NCBI GenBank assembly: GCA_001596155.1
Contig: CP014771.1
Coordinates: 3,348,001 to 3,412,000, forward strand
Length of the DNA: 64,000 bases
Direction of reading: 5' to 3'
DNA from: Hymenobacter psoromatis
Lineage (GTDB): Bacteria > Bacteroidota > Bacteroidia > Cytophagales > Hymenobacteraceae
The translations under genes and the position numbers were made by a program. Under the pieces are notes generated by a model. It did not search any database, was not told the origin of the DNA, and saw only the letters and a list, made by a program, of their open reading frames with translations. The first letter of the stretch is position 1. Each line of letters opens with the position of its first letter. Below, piece by piece: positions 54,163-64,000 of this stretch.

Positions 54163-54469
54163 AAAGCAGGCGGCCTTTGGCAGAAGCCTGGGCTTCAATG
54201 CTAAATCTTACTTCGGTAGCGGCAGTTACCTCGGTTGGCGTGCGCACCAGAATATCCATTGGAATACCCGCGCCGCGCACCAGCCGCCGCACGGCCAGCG
54301 CGCGTTCCTGCCGGGTAGGCCCCAGGCCGCTTTTCACCACCAGCAAATCCAGGTCGCTGTGCTCCGTCGGCTCGCCGTAGGCATACGAGCCAAACAGGAT
54401 AATCCGGTCCGGCGCGTAGCCTTCGACGATGCGGCGCACCACAGCTTGGATTTGCTCTTCGGTTATCAT
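54152..54469 (-). CDS. Minimal nucleotidyltransferase (MNT) of an MNT-HEPN pair
   Basis: 105 residues from ATG 54469 (MITEEQIQAVVRRIVEGY). Nucleotidyltransferase motif GSYAYGEPTEHSDLDLLVV with the two catalytic aspartates and a later acid in MDILV. Upstream ATG 54526 would add 19 residues encoded by a palindromic repeat and is rejected. MNT proteins of this type AMPylate or regulate their HEPN partner. Confidence 0.88.
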   Translation of the reverse strand: MITEEQIQAVVRRIVEGYAPDRIILFGSYAYGEPTEHSDLDLLVVKSGLGPTRQERALAVRRLVRGAGIPMDILVRTPTEVTAATEVRFSIEAQASAKGRLLYAA

Positions 54470-54473
54470 GCGG

Positions 54474-54550
54474 GTGCGGTAAGCTTTAGCTTGCCGTGAC
54501 GTAGGCAAGTCTTCCTCAGTATACATACGGCCAGCTCGAGCTTACCGCAC
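54474..54550. repeat. Inverted repeat before the MNT gene
   Basis: GTGCGGTAAGCT (54474-54485 as read on plus) and AGCTTACCGCAC (54539-54550) are exact complements, with a 53-base interior. Sits five bases from the MNT start and within seven bases of the sucA stop. Confidence 0.7.
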
Positions 54551-54555
54551 GGTAG

Positions 54556-57483
<2,928 letters not shown>

Positions 57484-57937
57484 TGCGGGAATCTGAAGGG
57501 GTCAACTAAGCGTAACGCAAAAGTAAAAGGCTTGGATGCAAGCGCATAACCTACATGCGGTTGTACAAATAAACTTGATTACCACGTTTCTAATGCCATA
57601 CCAGAATGGGTAATCCATGCGGCAGGGCTAATTTACTGGAAATCCGCAAGATGCTACGAGTTATTTTTTTGGTTTTCCGCTAGGACATGCCGCTACTATT
57701 CTACCAACTTGACGCGCGCTCCTACCCTACCTAGTATGTGACCACTACGGCGCGGGCACTGCATTTTTCCACTACTAACATGTACTATCAGGCAGGAGCC
57801 TGTGAACAGATTGGATAATAAGCTTTCGCGACAACCAATCTATCTCGTTCATTGTTAGACACTTTCCTGCTTTAACAAAAGTAGCGAGTTATGCCCAAGA
57901 CGCCGGGCCGAAATGGCGGCAAAATCACCCTTTACTA
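57484..57937. other. Divergent intergenic region without recognised features
   Basis: About 450 bases, lower in GC than its flanks, between sucA (minus) and the 3D-domain gene (plus). Apart from the sucA -7 box near 57520 nothing is recognised; no long palindrome or small gene. Confidence 0.5.
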
Positions 57938-58633
57938 ATGATAAATGCTAAAATAGTCGCGCACGTCCTGCTGGCTACCGTGGCCCTGGGGGCCGCGCAC
58001 CACAAAGCGACTTCCGGCATCCGCTCTACGGCTTTGCTCACCTTTCTTTCAACAGAAGGTAGCCAACGGTTCGCGATGCGTACCGTGAAACGCAAGCGGG
58101 TAGTGCCGTCCCTCACTTATACCGTAACGGCTACAGCTTACCAGGCCGTGGCGGGCCAAACCGACGATGAGCCGTTTGTGACGGCCGATAACTCCCGCAT
58201 TAAGCCACATTATAGCAGCAAAACGCGCTGGATGGCACTCTCGAACGACCTGCTGGCCCACTGGGGCGGCAAGTTTGGCTACGGCGACAAGGTGCGGGTG
58301 CGGGGCATTTCGCCGCAACTCGACGGCGTATATACGGTGCACGATACCATGAATAAGCGCCACCACCACTGCATTGATATTTTGACGCATCCGAGCGAGA
58401 AATTTGACATTTTCACGCCCGACGTGAAAATTCAGCTGGTGCTGGCGGCCGTGCATACGGCCCCTACCCCCCCCATTGCCACGCTACCGCCGCCACCAGC
58501 CCGCAGCCGTTTGCGCACCCAGGCCGCCATCGCAAAGGCCCGGCCGGCGCGCGGTACGCTACCAGCCGGGCCTCGCCCACACTTTATTCGCCGTCCCAAA
58601 CGGGAGATTTATTTCGCGAGCGCCATCTTGTAG
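57938..58633 (+). CDS. Secreted 3D/DPBB-domain protein
   Basis: 231 residues. N-terminal hydrophobic segment (about 6-19) suggests export. The 3D-type double-psi beta barrel (about 60-170) has TVTATAYQAVAGQTDDEPFVTADNSRI, YGDKVRVRGI and GVYTVHDTMNKRHHHCIDI. These domains occur in peptidoglycan-acting proteins. The tail is Pro/Arg-rich with TAPTPPIATL (a CCCTACCCCCC word). Its end overlaps the convergent MRJP-like gene by 25 bases. Confidence 0.7.
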   Translation: MINAKIVAHVLLATVALGAAHHKATSGIRSTALLTFLSTEGSQRFAMRTVKRKRVVPSLTYTVTATAYQAVAGQTDDEPFVTADNSRIKPHYSSKTRWMALSNDLLAHWGGKFGYGDKVRVRGISPQLDGVYTVHDTMNKRHHHCIDILTHPSEKFDIFTPDVKIQLVLAAVHTAPTPPIATLPPPPARSRLRTQAAIAKARPARGTLPAGPRPHFIRRPKREIYFASAIL

Positions 58634-59790
58634 ATGCGGAACGGCTCGCGCGGCTGCCCTACCCCCTTGTTCCAGTGCGGCGTCTTGTGGATGGCCGACG
58701 TAGTGAAGTAAATATTGTTGCCGTCGGGGTCCCAGCTAAAGGTATCGGGCCATTCCAGGCGGGCTTCTTTGACCACGGTTTCGAGTTTGCCGGCGGGCGT
58801 GCGGCGCAGAATTTCGCCGTTTTCGAAGCCCGTGAGGTAGAGGTTATTCTTGCTGTCGATTTCCATGCCGTCGCAGGCGGGCGCATCGGCCAGCTTTTCC
58901 ACGGCGGCTTCCACCTGCGCCGCGCTCAGGGCGGCGTTGCGGAGCACGGCCGTTTTGATGCGGTAGAGCGAATGGCCCGACAGCGCGCGATAATACAGAT
59001 ACTGGTTGTCGGTGCTCAGGGCGATGCCGTCAGCCTTGAAGGCCCCAGGCTTGCCGGCGGGGTCATATAGCGCGTGGCCCTGGGCCTTGGTAATGAAGCC
59101 TTTATCGGGTAGCGTAGAAGGCTGTTTAGCCAGCAGCTGGCGCGACTTGGTGGTCTTGAGGTCGGTCACGACCAGCGCGCCGGTGCCCGAATCGGTAAGG
59201 TAGGCGTAGTTGTTCTGGAGGTCGATGCGCACGTCGTTGAGGTACGAATGGCGCGGGGCCACGCTCTCAGGGTAGAGAATGGTCTGGACTACCTGGCTCG
59301 TTTTGGGGTCGATTTTGACCAGCTTCACACCACCGGGCACCGTGAACTTGAGGCCGGGCGCGGCGGGGTCAATCACCCACAGTATACCCTGCTTATCGAC
59401 GTAGCCAGCCTGCGGGCAAATCCAATGCTTTTGGGGCTCCGCTTTCACCGAGTCGTTCCAGGTGCACCAGCCGGCGTCGGGATAGGCCGAGAGCGTATTA
59501 TTGGCCCCGACCAAGGCCACGGGGAAGGTCGGGTTGTAGTCCCAGCGCGGCGAAAAGGCGAACACTTTGCCGCCGGGCGCCACGGCCACGCCGGTCACCT
59601 GCGGGGCGTTGAACTCGCCCACGATGGTGAGCGGCGAATTGGCCGGCGCGGGGGCGGGCACGTGGGCGGCGGTCGAGTCGGCGGGCATGGTGCCGCGGGC
59701 CTGGTTGGTGGCCGCGTCGTTGCCGCAGCTGGCCAGCAGCAGGCCCGCCGCCGCCAGCGCCGCACCCGATTGGAGGAGAGAAACAGACAT
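58609..59790 (-). CDS. Major royal jelly protein/Yellow-like lipoprotein
   Basis: 393 residues from ATG 59790 (MSVSLLQSG). Lipobox LLASC (about Cys22). The rest is a six-bladed beta-propeller with FNAPQVTGVAVAPGGKVFAF, NDVRIDLQNNYAYLTDSGTGALVVTDLKT, DGIALSTDNQYLYYRALSGHSLYRI, DGMEIDSKNNLYLTGFENGEI. This pattern is that of MRJP/Yellow family proteins found in a few bacteria. Exported, anchored, probably binds a small molecule. Confidence 0.8.
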   Translation of the reverse strand: MSVSLLQSGAALAAAGLLLASCGNDAATNQARGTMPADSTAAHVPAPAPANSPLTIVGEFNAPQVTGVAVAPGGKVFAFSPRWDYNPTFPVALVGANNTLSAYPDAGWCTWNDSVKAEPQKHWICPQAGYVDKQGILWVIDPAAPGLKFTVPGGVKLVKIDPKTSQVVQTILYPESVAPRHSYLNDVRIDLQNNYAYLTDSGTGALVVTDLKTTKSRQLLAKQPSTLPDKGFITKAQGHALYDPAGKPGAFKADGIALSTDNQYLYYRALSGHSLYRIKTAVLRNAALSAAQVEAAVEKLADAPACDGMEIDSKNNLYLTGFENGEILRRTPAGKLETVVKEARLEWPDTFSWDPDGNNIYFTTSAIHKTPHWNKGVGQPREPFRIYKMALAK

Positions 59791-59956
59791 GTAAAAGGAA
59801 AGAATTAGCACCTAAAAAACCCCGACACCAGTATGGGCCAGGGTTTCGCATACGGGCAGACTGGGCGGGGCGTTGGGCAAATCCGGCGCGCGGCGCGGCA
59901 TAATGGGGAGTCCCTACCCCCCGCCCCAGCCCGAAGCCAAACAGCATGAACCACTA

Positions 59957-60952
59957 CTACAGCCACACGGCGGCTTCGGCGGCGGTTTGGGCCTGGCCGT
60001 CGGCGGCGTAGAGCAGGCTCAGCGGCTGGAAGGGGTTGGCCAGAATGCGGGCCTCGCTGATGCTCCAGCGCGCCCACAGGCCGGTGAGGGTGTGGGCGTA
60101 GGCCAGGTTGTCCCAGGGGTTGAAGATGATGGCCGTCACGTCATCGACCAGCGCATCGAGCACCAGCTCGGCTTCGGGCGCGTCGAGGGGGGTAGGACGG
60201 CGTGGGTACACGTCGGGCACCGCCGCCAGCAGGTAGGCCGCGTAGTAGGCGCGGGCCTTGAACTCGGCCACCTGCGCCGGGTGCAACGGCCGCTGGGCAT
60301 CGAGGGCCACCTGGCGCATAGCCTGGCCGATGAAGCCGATATCGACCAGCGTGCCCACCACCACGGCATTGCCCATTTTAATGCTGAAAACCAGCGTATT
60401 GAGGTCGTCGTCGTATTCAAATGCCGGCGCTTCAAACTGCGTATCCACTTCGAGCACGAACACCGAGCCGGGCACAAAATCGGCGTAGTCGGTGGGCACG
60501 CGCAGGCCTTGCAACAGCTGAAAAAACGCCCGAAACCGCTGGAGCAGCTGTACGTTTTCGACCAGCGGATACTGCGGCTTGATGAGCGGCTGCTGCTGCT
60601 GCACCAGCTCGGCGGCGAAGATGCCGTAGAACATTTTGGCCAGCCACTGCCACAGCCGGGCGGGGGGTAGGGCGCGTAGCGCGGCGGGGCCGGCCAGGGC
60701 GGCGGCTTCCACTTCGGCTTCCAGGGCGGCCAGGCGGGCGCGCAACTCGGGGGCCAGCGGCAGGCGCAGGGCGGCGTAGGTGGTGTGGCTCTGGTCGAGC
60801 AGGTAGATGGGGCGCTCGGCGAGGCCGTAAGCGGCTTGCAGCCAGTGGGCAAACACCGGAATGGTATCGTGGGGGCCGACGGGCTGGCCGGTGAGAAAGC
60901 AGTGGCCGGGGCCAAACTGCATTCCCTCCAAAGGGTCGTAAAGCGTAATCAT
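59957..60952 (-). CDS. Conserved hypothetical protein with CFLTGQ motif
   Basis: 331 residues from ATG 60952; a longer frame to 61051 is rejected because MITLYDPLEGM is the natural opening. A pair of closely placed small residues near GHCFLTGQPVGPHD suggests a metal or zinc-ribbon-like knuckle, but with one Cys only. Mostly helical afterwards. RRPTPLDAPE is a CCTACCCCCC word. Function unknown; cytoplasmic. Confidence 0.55.
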   Translation of the reverse strand: MITLYDPLEGMQFGPGHCFLTGQPVGPHDTIPVFAHWLQAAYGLAERPIYLLDQSHTTYAALRLPLAPELRARLAALEAEVEAAALAGPAALRALPPARLWQWLAKMFYGIFAAELVQQQQPLIKPQYPLVENVQLLQRFRAFFQLLQGLRVPTDYADFVPGSVFVLEVDTQFEAPAFEYDDDLNTLVFSIKMGNAVVVGTLVDIGFIGQAMRQVALDAQRPLHPAQVAEFKARAYYAAYLLAAVPDVYPRRPTPLDAPEAELVLDALVDDVTAIIFNPWDNLAYAHTLTGLWARWSISEARILANPFQPLSLLYAADGQAQTAAEAAVWL

Positions 60953-61087
60953 GACGGGGTAACTAACGCCCGCAAAGGTCGGCCAGGCCAGGCCAAAAAC
61001 GTAGCCGGGCCCTACGCGCCCGCCATAGGGGGGTAGGGCCCGGCTGGGCATTGGCTGGCAAATGGGGCGCGGGGCCGGGCGCGGCCG

Positions 61088-61489
61088 CTAACGCGAGAGC
61101 AGATTGCTCGCCTTAATCAGCAGGCGGCTCAGGTTGTGCAGGGCGTCGGAGTAGCCGTTGGTGGCTTCCTCGCCCACCTTGGCGGCTTCGGCGCCCAGGC
61201 TGGCGAGCACCTCGGCCACCTCGTGGCCCTGGGTGTCGGGCGACTTCAGCATTTCGTGCAACAGGCTGATTTCCTGCTTTATCTTGGCCAGGCCGGGGCG
61301 GGTGCTGGCGGCCAGCACGGTTTCCCAGCGCTCCAGTTCGTGCAGGCCGGTAGCCCCGTTGGCATTAGGCAGGCCCTGCTCCAGCAGGGTAATGGTATCG
61401 GTGAGCACGGCCGAGCTTTGCTCGTCACTGACGTGGAGCGGCACTTCGGGGGTAGGGTTGGCGTGGGGAGTAGCGGCGGTGGAGTCCAT
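61088..61489 (-). CDS. Helical hypothetical protein
   Basis: 133 residues. Thr/Pro-rich start (TPHANPTPEVPL) then a four-helix pattern (SSAVLTDTITLLEQGL, KIKQEISLLHEMLKS, EVAEVLASLGAEAAKVGEEA, DALHNLSRLLIKASNLLSR). No transmembrane segment. Unrecognised. On the same strand as the previous gene, 136 bases upstream. Confidence 0.55.
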   Translation of the reverse strand: MDSTAATPHANPTPEVPLHVSDEQSSAVLTDTITLLEQGLPNANGATGLHELERWETVLAASTRPGLAKIKQEISLLHEMLKSPDTQGHEVAEVLASLGAEAAKVGEEATNGYSDALHNLSRLLIKASNLLSR

Positions 61490-61636
61490 GAATGGGGAGA
61501 GTTAAGATTAACTGGCTATACTTGGCGCGGCTCAAAAAAGTTAGTGGCGCGGGCAGCGGTAACCCAGGGGCCACGGGCTACCTTTAGGGTAAGTGCCTGA
61601 GTAAGCGGCATCTTTTCCTCTCAAAACTTCATTTCA

Positions 61637-61834
61637 ATGAAACGCCCCCTGTTTTTATTGCTGGCCGCCGGCCTGGCCTGCGGCGCGGCCGCCTGCACTC
61701 CCAATTCCGGCACGGCCGACTCGCCCGCTGGTAGCGACGCCGCCGCTGCCGACACCGCCGGGGCCCACGCCAGCATGCGCATGGACCGGTCCGGTGTGCG
61801 CATGGACAGCGCCAGCACCAAGCCGATTAATTAA
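61637..61834 (+). CDS. Small lipoprotein
   Basis: 65 residues. Signal with lipobox GAAAC (Cys20) then a low-complexity Ala/Asp/Ser/Met-rich mature part. A possible -7 box TACCTTTA lies near 61580. No function recognised. The stop codon is within the start of a large nested palindrome. Confidence 0.6.
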   Translation: MKRPLFLLLAAGLACGAAACTPNSGTADSPAGSDAAAADTAGAHASMRMDRSGVRMDSASTKPIN

Positions 61835-61835
61835 C

Positions 61836-61986
61836 TGCTGTTACGCACTATCTTATTCGAGATGGCAAGGGGGAGTAGCGCGAACTTGGTAGTTCGCGTC
61901 CCCGCGCCGTTCTACTGGCTTTAACGGCGCGGGGACGCGAACTACCAAGTTCGCGCTACTCCCCCTTGCGTAACAGCAGTAATTAA
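61836..61986. repeat. Nested palindrome, GTAGCGCG family (copy 2)
   Basis: Inner 47-bp perfect arms (61865-61911 and 61923-61969) around an 11-nt loop, and outer arms CTGCTGTTACGCA/TGCGTAACAGCAG. Inner core GTAGCGCGAACTTGGTAG corresponds to GTAGCGCGGACTTTGTAG at 49255. The outer right end GCGTAACAGCAGTAATTAA recurs at 17307. Confidence 0.9.
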
Positions 61987-62024
61987 TGCGTCCATCACCA
62001 GCTTTTTGTGAGACCTGAAAATAG

Positions 62025-62083
62025 TACGTCATTTTCGTAGGTAGCTAGTTGAAAATCAGCTAGCTACTCGTAAAAATGACGTA
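62025..62083. terminator. Hairpin downstream of hflX
   Basis: TACGTCATTTT (62025-62035) pairs with AAAATGACGTA (62073-62083); inner CTAGC/GCTAG words also pair. 29 bases past the hflX stop. Confidence 0.6.
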
Positions 62084-62111
62084 TGCCAGGCCGGCTACGA
62101 GGGGTAGCCCT

Positions 62112-63452
62112 CTACCCCCCGTAACCGGCCTGAAAGTGCGGGAAGCGCTTGGCCGCCAGCTCGCCCACGCGGCGGGCCAGCAGCTCACGCAGGGCTTCGA
62201 TGTTCTCCTTGTTTTGGGCCGAGATGAACACCACCGGGTCGTGCAGGCGGGCCATGTAGGTTTCTTGGAGTTGCTCCAGCGGCGGGCGCGGGGCGGGCGC
62301 GGCCTGGTCGGTGGGCCATTCGGCTTCGGCGTCATCGTCTGCTTCGAAGACGGGGGCGGGGCTTTCTTCTGATTTATATTGGTCTATCTTGTTGAATACC
62401 AGTAGCATCGGCTTGTCGGCCGCCCCGATTTCGCGCAGCGTCTCGTTTACCACCTCGATTTGCTCCTCGAAGGCCGGGTGCGAGATGTCCACGACGTGCA
62501 CCAGCAAGTCGGCCTCCCGAATTTCGTCCAGCGTGCTCTTAAAGCTCTCAATCAGCTTGGTGGGCAATTTGCGGATAAACCCGACCGTATCGGAGAGCAG
62601 GAACGGCACGTGGTTGTCGAGCACCACCTTGCGCGTGGTGGCGTCCACGGTGGCAAACAGCTTGTTTTCGGCGAAGACTTCGGCCTTGCCCAGCAGGTTC
62701 ATAATCGTGCTTTTGCCCACGTTGGTGTAGCCCACCAGCGCCACCCGGATGCTGTTAGTGCGCGTCTTGCGCTGGGTGTGGGCCTGCTTGTCCAGGTCTT
62801 CGAGCTTTTCTTTGAGGAACGCGATGCGGTCGCGCACGATGCGGCGGTCGGTTTCAATCTCCGTTTCGCCGGGACCCTTCATGCCCACGCCGCCACGCTG
62901 CTTGTCCAGGTGAGTCCAGAGGCCGGTGAGGCGGGGTAGCAAGTACTGATATTGGGCCAGCTCGACCTGCGTGCGCGAGGTGGCCGACTTGGCCCGCAGC
63001 GCAAAAATATCCAGAATGAGCAGCGACCTATCCACGATTTTGACTCCCAGCTCGGCCTCCAGGTTGCGCAGCTGCGAGGGCAGCAGCTCATCGTCGAAGA
63101 CGACCATGCTGGTCTTTTCGTGCTTCACCCAGGCCTTGATTTCGGCCAGCTTACCCTCGCCCACGTAGCTGCGCAAGTCGGGCTTGTCGAGCTTCTGCAC
63201 GAAGCGCTTGGTGGCCTGCGCGCCGGCCGTTTCGATGAGGAACGCCAGCTCGTCTAGGTACTCGGTGGTCTGGGCGTCGGTTTGGCGGCGTGGGGGCACG
63301 CTCACGAGCACGGCGGTTTCGACTTCCTTGGCCGTTTCGTGGGTCTTGGTTTTGAGCAGCCGGTCGAGCTTGGTGTCGCGGCGGGCGGGCGTGTGGTCGG
63401 TAGCGCCGACGTGCCGGGTGCTGCTATGGGAATTTTCGGATTGTTTGGCCAT
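62112..63452 (-). CDS. hflX: GTPase HflX
   Basis: 446 residues. HflX-specific RGGVGMKGPGETEIE (186-200), then G1 GYTNVGKS (241-248), G3 DTVGF (288-292) and G4 NKID (354-357). The N-terminal domain binds the large ribosomal subunit and the protein splits stalled ribosomes. A charged insert with a Pro-rich stretch (about 368-396) precedes the C-terminal part. Confidence 0.95.
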   Translation of the reverse strand: MAKQSENSHSSTRHVGATDHTPARRDTKLDRLLKTKTHETAKEVETAVLVSVPPRRQTDAQTTEYLDELAFLIETAGAQATKRFVQKLDKPDLRSYVGEGKLAEIKAWVKHEKTSMVVFDDELLPSQLRNLEAELGVKIVDRSLLILDIFALRAKSATSRTQVELAQYQYLLPRLTGLWTHLDKQRGGVGMKGPGETEIETDRRIVRDRIAFLKEKLEDLDKQAHTQRKTRTNSIRVALVGYTNVGKSTIMNLLGKAEVFAENKLFATVDATTRKVVLDNHVPFLLSDTVGFIRKLPTKLIESFKSTLDEIREADLLVHVVDISHPAFEEQIEVVNETLREIGAADKPMLLVFNKIDQYKSEESPAPVFEADDDAEAEWPTDQAAPAPRPPLEQLQETYMARLHDPVVFISAQNKENIEALRELLARRVGELAAKRFPHFQAGYGG

Positions 63453-63542
63453 TAAATAGAACGCGGGAAAGCCGCACCAGATAAGAACATCAAGTACGGG
63501 CTAATCGTTGGGAATTGGCTGGTCTGGCTCGCGCCACCGCCG

Positions 63543-63611
63543 CCTACCCCCCTTTACGCAAAGCGCCCGCCCTGGGGGGTGAGCAGGCACCGTTTGCAAA
63601 GGGGGGTAGGG
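63543..63611. repeat. Inverted repeat with CCTACCCCCC arms
   Basis: CCTACCCCCCTTT (63543-63555) and AAAGGGGGGTAGG (63598-63610) are exact complements, with further GCAAA/TTTGC pairing inside. It lies in the gap between hflX and the M16 peptidase and probably forms a terminator for the latter. Confidence 0.65.
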
Positions 63612-64000
63612 CTACGGCTGCGGCTTGGCGGCCGACTTAGATGCCCGCGCGAAGTCACCAGCCTTCACGATGGTCAGCTTGCTGTAATCGAGGTACTTGC
63701 GGGCGGCGGCGCTCACCTGCTCGGGCGTGAGGGCGGCAATGCGCTGCTCCAGCTGCGCATCGTAGGCGAAAGTGCGGCCCTCAGCCTTGGTCAGGTACTG
63801 CGCCCAGGTGCTGGCCACGTTACGGTCGTCGGCGCGCTGCACCTGAAAGGCTTGCAGGGCCGCCGATTTGGCGGCTTTCAACTCGTCGGCCGTCACGCCG
63901 TCTTTGGCCAGGCGCTCCATTTCTTCGCGGTAGGCCGCTTCGAGGCGGGCCGAGTTGTCGGGGTTGTAGATGGCGTAGGTCGTGAAGCTCCCCACCTCGT
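63612..64000 (-). CDS. M16 (insulinase-type) peptidase, C-terminal part (partial)
   Basis: The open frame runs off the right end of the window. The visible residues (VGSFTTYAIYNPDNSARLEAAYREEMERLAKDGVTADELKAAKSAALQAFQ ... LTPEQVSAAARKYLDYSKLTIVKAGDF, seen in parts) are the typical end of an M16 C-domain. The zinc-binding HxxEH half lies outside the window. Export is likely but cannot be checked. Confidence 0.8.
   Translation of the reverse strand, partial: EVGSFTTYAIYNPDNSARLEAAYREEMERLAKDGVTADELKAAKSAALQAFQVQRADDRNVASTWAQYLTKAEGRTFAYDAQLEQRIAALTPEQVSAAARKYLDYSKLTIVKAGDFARASKSAAKPQP

Overview
The window is about 64 kb of high-GC chromosome from a member of the Bacteroidota, most likely a Hymenobacter-like Cytophagales bacterium. 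The evidence is two secreted proteins ending in type IX secretion (T9SS) sorting domains, promoter elements of the Bacteroidota form TAnnTTTG, a LemA/TPM gene set, the divergent panC / short glycogen-synthase pair, and weak Shine-Dalgarno sites. The short word GGGGGTAGGG/CCCTACCCCC recurs in both orientations through genes and gaps. No rRNA, tRNA or CRISPR array was seen.

Layout. 1-12 kb: envelope biogenesis (end of coaX, an outer-membrane barrel, lptC, a PpiD/SurA-type foldase), a T9SS subtilase, a Uma2-type nuclease and a TPR protein. 12-15.7 kb: recJ and an oligoribonuclease-like exonuclease. 15.7-20.6 kb: an apparent island in which a Crp-type regulator precedes two tandem copies of a short-chain dehydrogenase plus alpha/beta-hydrolase pair. 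Three near-identical palindromes sit at a fixed distance from the likely -7 elements. The island ends in a broken alcohol dehydrogenase tail and a decayed second copy of the exonuclease 3' end. 20.6-23.7 kb: an AT-rich segment with a lipoprotein carrying a C-terminal zinc-metallopeptidase domain, a small exported partner protein, and a second cassette holding only the metallopeptidase tip and its own partner. This looks like a polymorphic toxin/immunity locus with a silent tip.

24-34 kb: lemA and three TPM-domain genes, a sugar nucleotidyltransferase, panC, a GT5-only glycogen synthase, glmS, ridA, a DUF2000 protein and an ISAs1-family insertion sequence. The IS has a clear 10-bp target duplication and has replaced the last codons of a MarR-GNAT gene. 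34-48 kb: gltX, a T9SS lectin protein, an AIM24 protein, a histone-deacetylase-like hydrolase, CsbD and several unrecognised envelope proteins. 48-57.5 kb: an arsenosugar pair (arsS and an AhpD-like partner), lpdA, sucB and sucA, with an MNT-HEPN gene pair lodged between sucA and sucB. 57.9-64 kb: a 3D-domain protein, an MRJP-like protein, small envelope proteins, hflX and the end of an M16 peptidase.

Intergenic spaces are dominated by long near-perfect palindromes. At least three families recur, and some supply stop codons or terminators to neighbouring genes. The GGGGGTAGGG word is absent only from about 15.8-25.2 kb, the same stretch that shows other signs of acquisition. Homology calls rest on motif recognition by eye; no searches were run.
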